This document shows positions 1 through 64,000 of a DNA stretch of 64,000 bases, one piece after another. The stretch covers positions 162,918,575 to 162,982,574 of the forward strand of contig NC_134455.1 of the NCBI RefSeq assembly GCF_047948215.1. Reading direction: 5' to 3'. Every line of letters starts with the position of its first letter. The stretch's first letter is position 1. Position numbers and translations under genes: made by a program. The notes below the pieces were generated by a model. The model saw nothing but the letters and a program-made list of their open reading frames with translations. It made no database searches and was not told the origin of the DNA. Origin of the DNA: Lycorma delicatula (lineage: Eukaryota; Arthropoda; Insecta; Hemiptera; Fulgoridae).

Positions 1-1340
1 CTGTGGGGTAATCAACACAAGATGACACTTAGCCCAGGAAAGACCACAATGATGCAACTCAAAAGCCATTTGGCAGTGAGTCGGTGTGTCTCTGTTCCGA
101 TGGCAGTCCAGTGTATAAAGTATGTTCACTTTCACAAGTACCTCGGGGTGTTGCTTGATGAGAAACTGCAATTTAAAAAGCACCTTCAATACGTCACGGA
201 GAGAGCCTGCAATACTTTCTTGGATATTTGATGTGTAGTCAATCCTGATTGGAATCTTAACTTAAAACCATGAGCATCCTGTATACAGGCATGTGCGAGG
301 CTATTATGCTATATGCAGCACCTGTTTGGACAGATAGGCTAAAATATAAAAGTTATCGGGACATATTATTAAGGGCTCAACGGTTAATATTGTTAATTGT
401 AACGGGTGGTTACCATACTACTTCAAGGGAGGCAGTCTTGGTAATGGTAGGCATGAAACCGATAAACTAGATTGCATCTGAGAAGCAGCAGCGGTATGTT
501 GCTAAGTAGTCCGGTTAACTTCGGAAAAAGTTTGAAAAATTGAACAACATGGCAATGCCTTGTGGTGGCCAGATGGGATGAGACAGATGTGGGCATTATA
601 CGTATGATTTCTCTCCAAATGTTGTTGGTTTGTGGGACGCCTATTGGGTATACCCTATCGTAAAGCACCATTAGCACCTTTTAGGGACAAACTACAGAAA
701 TTCTGCCTGGTAGATTCTGGGATGTGTCCTCAGTGTGGACAATTTGACGACACCTACCATGATCTTTATGAATGCTTGAAATACAAGTTAATGCGTAAAG
801 AGACCATCTGTCGGCTTGATCTTATCGGGATGGTGTTGGACCTCCATGTAAACGGGAGAAGCCAGGCCAAATGGGAAATAGTGGAGAGTTTTGTAATGTA
901 CTTAGCAAAGGAAAGGATTGCTGAGGGGATCTAAAGCTCTGCTTGGATATCTCTTTTATTCTATTTTTGTTGTTTTGTTTTATAAATTATGTTTTTGCTA
1001 TTGTTCTTGTACTTTGTTTTATTTTATTTCACTGTTACTGTGTTGTTCCATGTAATATTTTTATGTTTTATGTTGAACTAACTTTTCCCTTCTCGGGTAG
1101 GTAATTCAATTCCTTTTTTAGTTAGGTACTTTCAGTCTTGCTTAAGACTCTGTGAGATGTGTTTTGTTTTGAGTTCATTACTAGTAGTAATACTGATGGG
1201 AATGTCACTTGTGGCAATCGCATCGGTGGCATCCTGGCTGAGGTGGGCTGGAATATGTTAAAAGCCAAGGTTTCAAAGATGACCTCCAGTAAAGCCCATA
1301 AGGACTCGGAACAGAGGGGGTGGTGGAGGGTGTCTTTACC
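1..1340 (+). mobile_element. R1-like non-LTR retrotransposon, broken 3' end
   Basis: Three short open pieces in different frames (22-231, 270-470, 632-934) read in order as the C-terminal part of an R1/Jockey-group reverse transcriptase. They hold the thumb motif KYLGVLLDEKLQFKKHL, then MLYAAPVWTDRL, then a C-terminal zinc motif CPQCGQFDDTYHDLYEC. The order fits R1-like elements, whose last domain is such a CCHC finger. Stops and frameshifts separate the pieces, so it is dead. After 934 the sequence is T-rich and untranslatable, as in a 3' UTR. A GC-richer block at 1159-1340 may belong to the same tail. The 5' part lies outside the window. Inserted in dsh intron 9, antisense to the gene. Confidence 0.75.
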
Positions 1341-1900
1341 TATGTAGGTCAGGATATTGATGGTAGCATTCCATTCACTCTGCCACTAATCACAAACTAC
1401 CCTCTTCAGAAAACAGACAAGCGTTCAAAACAATGCAATTTGTGAGATGAGGTTGCAAACAAGCCTCTTTTGTTGCACTATTAGTGTATTCATTGTCTAA
1501 GATTGTAATACGGCTGGGATCCAGCAGAAGCTCACAATTGTGTTATGCAGAGTCATTTTTACAACAAGGTGTTTGGAGTATATTTCACTAATCACCTGCA
1601 AGAAACCCATGGAATGAACAGACTAATATGTGTCGATAAGTTGGCTAATTATATTTAAGGCCTTATTAGTAGCATACAGCCACAACAAAAACATCGACAA
1701 TGTTGCCAAGGCCAACATATATGCTCTACTGCCATACTGCCAACCACAACCAACAAAATAATCGTGTTTTTGTATAAACATGAACCATTTGTATAAAAAG
1801 ACAGTATTACAGAGCTGTCTGTATAAACAATAGAATTAGAACTCAAAATATTTACAACATTACAGAATATTTCTTATAAAATAACCAGATTTGTGTACTT
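1340..1900 (-). mobile_element. Jockey-like retrotransposon fragment (RNase H region)
   Basis: The minus-strand translation shows pieces of the RNase H domain seen more completely at 12.0-14.2 kb: a YTDSS start, GSRAYMLALATLSMF, ATNKALNI, then VSFCWIP. Nucleotide similarity to the 10.4-11.3 kb copies is visible in the 'ctggatcccag' region near 1510-1540. It has many stops. The boundary with the R1-like fragment at about 1340 is approximate. Confidence 0.6.
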
Positions 1901-4123
1901 TTTATGATACAGACAATGACTACAGCAATAATTTATGGGATAAGACTGCCACGGGAGGTAATTTAGAGAGAGGGCTGCCTAGGGAGGTAATAACATTGAG
2001 TAACAGGAAGAACATGATTAAAATGCATTACACTTGCTAACAAACCTGAGGGACAGTCATGAATTTTAGTAATTAACAAACGTTTGGGCATAAATTAAAA
2101 TTTTACTACATTTTATTATTTATTTTTAATTAAGACATATAATTATACATAATTGATCAATTTAACTGAACCATATGAATAAATAAAAATAAGCTTTATA
2201 TTTATAGCTACTTATGCTTTAGCTTTAGGTTATCATAAATCAACTTCACAAGGTTTATTGCAGGTAAATCAATCCAAATTTTTTTATTTAAGAAATTGTT
2301 TTGCTATTTGTTTCTAGCTGTTTAAAGTGAATAAAATAAATATATTATAAAATTAACAAATTCAACTAATTTTAAACAGAATAAATCAAAAGCTTACTCC
2401 TAAATCATAACCAACTTGGTTTAGAACATTTAATAGTTATCCTCCTTTGTAGAAAAGCAAATTACTAATACTTCTCTTTCTCTATCTCTCCCTCAACTGT
2501 AGCAGAATTTGGTTTTCCAAGCAGCACGGTGTAACTACACCATATAATGCTTGCTCATTTAAACATTCATTATATTTTTATTTTATCACCACAATTAATT
2601 ATATGCAGTATTTTTGCAGATTACTATAAATAAAACATTTTCTTAATTGTTGATTATGATGGAACACCATCTTGTTATAAGATACTGCTCCCTTTGGAAG
2701 CAGGTTCAAACAGTTTGTTAATAGAGAAAAGGGTGTACATAATTTCTGTTCACAGTTGATAACAGATTGTTATTAGCAGACCTGTACTAGTTCACTTCTA
2801 TTAACCATTCATTATTTTCATCCAAAAATTAATTAAACCGCATTTCAACATTTAAATTAAAAAGATTTTTAAATACATAAGATCCAAATATAAAAAATAA
2901 ACTAGTAAAACTTTAAAAAAAAGTGAATACATCCAAGTACAGATGTTACCAATCTGTTCCATATGTCACAAGTAGTAAATAATTTAAAAGTAAAAATGTT
3001 TACTTTATAAACCTACAAGTTCTTTTATACATAAGTAAATTGAAGTTTTATATACATACATACATACATAGCGTGGTTTTGACAGCATGGATAAAACTAG
3101 TAATACAATTCACTTGTTTAGGAAATATAAAAACAAAACTAGGTTTGATCATATAAAATGAAAATGAAATTAACATTTTATTACTTTGTTAAGAGATTGT
3201 ATTATATAACTTGTAAAGAAAAAATTAGGTTTAAATTAATAAATTTTTTTAAGGTAAATTAAGCACACACTAACAAAATTAATTGCATGATCAAGAATAT
3301 TACAGTTCAATTTTAACTGAATATCTAAATTTTTGAGTTACACTCTAACAATCTCACTAAGCACCACTTTAATTAAAATTTAAAATGTTCACATTAATAT
3401 CAAAATCACTTTTTTACAGGAATTAAGACTCAGGAGAAAAAGTTTATTTGTTTAGAAATTAAGTTAAAGAAAGTCTAGATATTGAAATGTTATGTGCTAA
3501 AATATATTTTAAAACATTTTTCTGTACAACAGAACAAAAATATGCTACATTAAAACATGGCTAATTACAGTGTCCCTTTACTTATGCACCCTTTTTAATT
3601 TTTTATGTTATTTTTTTGAATATCTCTATGGAAAGTAACAAAGCTTTTTAAAAAAAAAAAGAATCATTTGAAGAGTTAATATTCATGTAAGAGTAGATTT
3701 TATACAATATTAACATTAAACTGGCATTTATACATATCAAACTACAAAACATTTCATAAAAAAATACTCCTAACAAAATTAAAAACCACTACTGAATTCA
3801 TTAATTTAATATAAGGAAAGACTATCTTAACCCAAACACAGATAAAAGGTTTTTGAATTTAGACCCTATGCGGAGTAGATTATTTTAATATGCTTATAAA
3901 ACTTATTAAGATTTGTTAATGTTTGAAATCAAGTCACTTAATAACTTTTCTTGTAATGGTGGTATGCGACACAAATTAATAACAATAAAAGAAGAAAATG
4001 AATAATATTAATTTAATAAGTTTTTTCACATTTCATCTATGTTTTTTAACTTCACAAATTAAAAAAAAAATATGAACTAAGTTGTCAAAAAAAATATATA
4101 AAACAATACTTGGAAATATTTAC
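1900..4123. other. AT-rich part of dsh intron 9, no gene seen
   Basis: Low-complexity AT-rich sequence with short A and T runs and a (TACA)n stretch at about 3051-3069. I see no exon matching the DEP domain and no recognisable transposon protein. Confidence 0.6.
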
Positions 4124-60087
<55,964 letters not shown>

Positions 60088-62489
60088 AATTCTACATACA
60101 AATAACACCACAACCTAGACAGTAATCACGAATTTCAACATGGAGTCCATCATAACATCAATTAACTACGTAGTACAAAACACCACCTAAATATATGTGT
60201 AATTTCTTTCCATTTACCTTTTAAAACTTTTTCACGTAGTTTTTCACTAAATAAATTTTCTCAGAATTAACCCACTCACAAAATACTAGATACTCTCATG
60301 GATTGGAACATAAGTTGAGATGCGATTTGTCTTAATTTTGCGGCAAAAAAATCTTAATGTCTGAAATACGAACATGGTATTTCTCAGTCGCTGTATTGTT
60401 ACTGCACTATCTTAAATTACTAAGTCTAAAAAATGTTTTGTGATATCCCTGTTCCATCAATCATAGTAGCATAATGGTACACCATATTACAGAAACAGAA
60501 TAATTATAGAAACACGTTTGTTAAAACACAAAACAAATTTACAACTGAAAAGCAAACATTTTCTAATAATATTACAAAACTTTTCTAAATTTTAAGAACT
60601 TGCTTTATACTTTTCAGTCATACTTTAATCAAATTATCATCATACACTGAATGAGTTTAATTTGGATTTCAAAAGATATATTGAATCATGCGGAGCCGAG
60701 TTAATCATCAAAGCTCTCTCTCAACATACTGCCCGCCAAAAATCATCTGTATATATGACGAAATGTCAAATTCGAAATCGCCATTTTTTTTTATGTCAAA
60801 TGGCTATCGGATTTGTCATCTGCGACCCCAAAATCCTCGCTTAGCCGTTTCGCAATTTTTAACACCCGCACCCATAATTTCCACCCTTAAATTACTCGGG
60901 GATGTTTGCAAAAGTAATGGTGGAATATTATATTGACACCAGACCTTTGTAACTGAAAAATTTTATCAGTCAGCAATGTCAGTTAGTATGATTAAAGATT
61001 TTTTACACTGATTTTTTTTTTTATGTTTGTACTCAAATCTTGCAAGTTAAAGAAAAGTAAGTAACAAAAGAAAAACTACAAAATGTGACAACCTGTGGTG
61101 TAAATTATGAGTATAATGATAGCAGTGGTATAAATTCATATTTGTTCCATGACTTAATATAAATTTTATAAAAGTATCCATTTGTTATTTTAATTGGTAA
61201 CTTGACAAGAATCAAAATCACTCACTCATGATGGTCATAATTAGCAAACATCCCAGAGAAACCTGGCATTTACCTTTCTTTTCTTCACCGAGCTAAATAT
61301 ACAGTTGTACAAAAGCATGCCAAACCACCAGGGTACAGTAGACAGTCATTTCTATAAGTTATTACTTCATCCCATCCACGGTAAGGATTAGCTATAACAC
61401 TGAGAACATTACTACTCTCTAAATAAGGCAAGGTTTGACTGGCGCTTATAAATATATCTCAGAAGATTTATGCCATGACAGACAGAAATACTATAATTAA
61501 AAATTAAAAATCTATAAATCCCACTTAATGTGTATAATGCCCTTCTGATCAGCGAGACAGAAAAGGTTATTTAAACAGGTTATAAAAATTATGAATGTAG
61601 TATAAACATATTTGCATGTTAATGATTTGTAATGGTCAAAATCTAGGGGGTCACAAAAAGGCAACAAAATTACAAAACTAAAATGAATTCTAGTATACAG
61701 TATGTACTGATGTTAACTTAAAACAAGTGCCAGCATTGATAACAGTGACAAATATTTAGACACCAGTGCAATTTGTTTCACTTCAGCATCTACTGAAAAT
61801 TATCATGGCAGCTGCTTTGAAGAAATGTTTGCACCTTTATCAAGTAACAATTTTGATATTTAATAATTCTTTAAAAAAACCAGTGTGCAATTCTCATATT
61901 CTTTTTTGTTATTGAAATTTTCTATTTGTTTTCATGTATATATAGCTGTATTGATTTAAGGAATAGTGCTGAAAGTCTGACTTGCTTCATTTTTCCTTTA
62001 CCTGTAATAGTAGGTTAGTGTTTACAGGAGTCAACCAAGTATGAATTTAGATTTAAATATTATTTTGAATTAACTGATGGAACGTTATAAATGTGAACCT
62101 TCTATTTTAAGATTCTGGCTCAAAATATGTTATCAGAAACTGAAAATACAGGTAGTTTTTAATAAAATATTTTGACAATTTATTCACTTAGTTGATTAGC
62201 CGATTCTCACACCCACCCGCTTACATCAATGAAGATATGATGAGTGAGAGTTTAAAGAAAAAAGTTTCAATAATAATATGCAAAAAACTATTAATTTTAA
62301 TATAGGTTTTATTACAGTATTTTGAGTCAGTAATGGATTTAAAATATTTTGAGCATCTGTATACTTACTGTCATTATCACTGTATCAAGTGTTAATAATC
62401 AAGTCTTACGAATTAATTTTAGCACCCAAACTACTGTATTTTAATTTTACTAAAAGTTATTTAAATAAAAATCCTAACAGTGTTTATTG
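60088..62489. other. upstream of dsh start codon; no gene recognised
   Basis: Should contain the dsh 5' UTR and possibly its promoter. A less AT-rich block at 60680-60930 has, on the minus strand, a TATA-like 'catatataca' (60748-60757) and a GC-rich 'ggcgggcag' about 20 bp downstream. No further coding exon was seen. The rest is AT-rich. Confidence 0.4.
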
Positions 62490-63680
62490 AAATCTGTAAC
62501 AATTTTTGTTACAGATAATGTAGAAGACGATCCAAATGCGAAGAGCCGAAAGCAGCAAAGAAATATTAATGTCAAAGAACAGTGTAAGCGAAAACGTAAT
62601 TCTGATAAAGAGTATTTTACTTAAAGGAAAAATAGTTTGTGTGAAAAAATGTAATTCATCATGCCTATGTAAACTGAAGTGCAATGAGAAAATTACTGAA
62701 GACCAGAGAAATTCGTCATTTAACATGTTTTACAAATGAGAAATTTTCATGCTCAAAATGCTTACATTTCTGGACTTTGTCATCAGACTTTGCCAAAAAA
62801 GCATCGTTCAAGAGATGGTAGCAGAGGTACTAAGTGATTAGTGTCAAGTACTATCTGGAGAGTACTTGTCATCTGATACTAGCAGATGACAATATAAATC
62901 ACACTATCAGTCACACTATAAAAGAGTTCATAATCCATGTATTGCCTGCCAAATCCAGATAGACAATATCTGCCACAAAATCTGAACATGTGGTTGATGG
63001 ATAAACTATAACCAAGAATACTGTGCTAGTATTAATGTAAACCAGTGTCTATCGCCGAACTTTTTAATTTAGATTTTAATTTACATTTTTACAGGCCTAA
63101 TAAAGATACATGTATCAAATGTTATATTTTCAAAATGAAAATGATTCATCTAAAGATAATGAAGAAAAAAGAGCTCTTTAAATCATCAGAGATTTGCATT
63201 TTTGCAGAGCAGATCTTACTTAGCAGTCCTAAATTTATAAACATTTACATTTGATTTTCAGAAGGCATTACCCATAATATCTCACACTTCTCAGTGGCAT
63301 ATTGTAAGCACAATATGTATGTTTATAATTTTGGATGCCATGAACTTTCTACAGGCAATGGTTTCATTATGTCTGGGATGAACGTGTAGCCTCAAAAGGG
63401 TCTCAAGAAGTAGGTTCCTGCATTGTTAAACATTTACAACAAACAGCCTTCAACAGTGTAAAATGTGTTGCCATGTTTGATTGTTGCAGAGGTCAAAACC
63501 AACACATTAAGATTGCGTTAATTTGTGTACATTATGTGCAGCAAGAAATTAATCATAAATTAATAGTGATTTTGATAAGAGTTGAGCAGTTTTCTATATA
63601 CTCAAATATGTTCCTAACAACTGGTATTCAGCTATTGCTCAGTCAAAGCAAAAGAACCATTTCATGTTGAAGTGGAAGAC
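62490..63680 (+). pseudogene. multicopy transposase-like family relic
   Basis: Plus-strand pieces in order: CNSSCLCKLKCNEKITEDQR with FNMFYK (Cys-rich N-terminus), NAYISGLCHQTLPKKHRSRD then GSRGTK, later FNLDFNLHFYRPNKDTCIKC (Cys pair), YVYNFGCHELSTGNGF, WDERVASKGS and MFDCCRGQNQHIKIALICVH (the family normally has FSDxCxGQN). From memory this is an abundant uncharacterised arthropod gene family. The D-x-C-x-GQN strand and its repetitive distribution suggest a DDE-type transposase, but this is inference. There are many stops and frameshifts, so it is dead. The hairpin scar at 62845-62891 lies between its N-terminal and middle blocks. Confidence 0.6.
62845..62891. repeat. adjacent hairpins in the transposase-like relic
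   Basis: Arms 62845-62852 and 62861-62868 (8 bp, 8-nt loop), then arms 62867-62875 and 62883-62891 (9 bp, 7-nt loop), overlapping by two bases. Weaker than the scars at 8.3 and 10.7 kb. Confidence 0.75.
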
Positions 63681-64000
63681 TTTTCTACTAAAGATCTTTG
63701 TAAAGACTTTTTAAAGAAAAATTAATGAGATTAAAAAATTAAAATTAGGTTTTTATGAAAATTGTTTACTCTTTGATAAAACAATATAAACTGTAACACC
63801 TTGCAATGGTTCAAAAACTGCTAACATCTCTATTTATTTTTACATTATTGACAATAATTAGAATTTTTGTTTACTTTCTTAATTTTTTCCTTTTTTTTAT
63901 TAATATTGCTATTGTCAGTGCATTTAAAAAAATGCAAACCATTTCTATTGAATTGGGATAATGTAAAAATAAGTAACAGTAATGTAAACCAATGACAAAT

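Noticed and set aside
1900..4123. A dsh DEP exon in the leftmost intron
   Set aside because: No frame here resembles DEP, so the exon is presumed outside the window.

Overview
This is animal nuclear DNA, almost certainly from an insect. It is very AT-rich, has GT-AG introns of 3.8 to 12.6 kb, long (CA)n arrays, and many decayed transposable elements (TEs): mariner, hAT, RTE-, Jockey- and R1-type retrotransposons, and a tRNA-headed SINE. The SINE and some dispersed repeats look like ones I associate with Hemiptera, but that is memory, not proof.

One host gene is recognisable: dishevelled (dsh/Dvl), the cytoplasmic scaffold of Wnt/beta-catenin and planar-polarity signalling. It lies on the minus strand. 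Nine coding exons were located by homology, splice sites and reading phase: 60087-59927, 54751-54682, 50508-50402, 45135-45047, 37324-37256, 32300-32118, 20931-20685, 16931-16803 and 4251-4124. They join in one open frame of 394 codons plus one base. They encode the DIX domain, the acidic/Ser-rich and basic linkers, the complete PDZ domain and the conserved stretch after it. The DEP domain and C-terminus must lie beyond the left edge. Coding sequence is about 1.2 kb of the 56 kb gene span.

The rest is intron, filled mostly by TEs. From left to right: R1-like and Jockey-like fragments (1-1900); mariner (4.3-5.6 kb); an RTE-like element with an intact endonuclease ORF (6.2-8.6 kb); several same-strand Jockey 3' ends, one split by an RTE insertion with a 10-bp target duplication (9.5-14.2 kb); mariner (15.9-16.4 kb); a relic with Ulp1-like and USP-like protease domains beside a 475-bp inverted repeat (22.6-27.3 kb); reverse-transcriptase relics (27.6-28.2, 31.3-31.5 and 33.3-33.7 kb); two copies of an unnamed multicopy family (34.5-36.0 and 55.4-56.8 kb); a DDE relic, a SINE and a deletion-derivative mariner (39.4-42.6 kb); a 340-bp (CA)n array (45.7-46.0 kb); mariner and RTE fragments (47.9-49.6 kb); and a hAT element with an 8-bp target duplication (50.7-52.9 kb). 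Right of exon 1 are upstream DNA and another transposase-like relic (62.5-63.7 kb).

The most unusual pattern is a recurrent sequence scar. Two adjacent short perfect hairpins sit where paralogous copies have continuous sequence or a small deletion. The layout is A, A', B', B, as expected if both ends of a double-strand break folded back, were extended, and were then joined.
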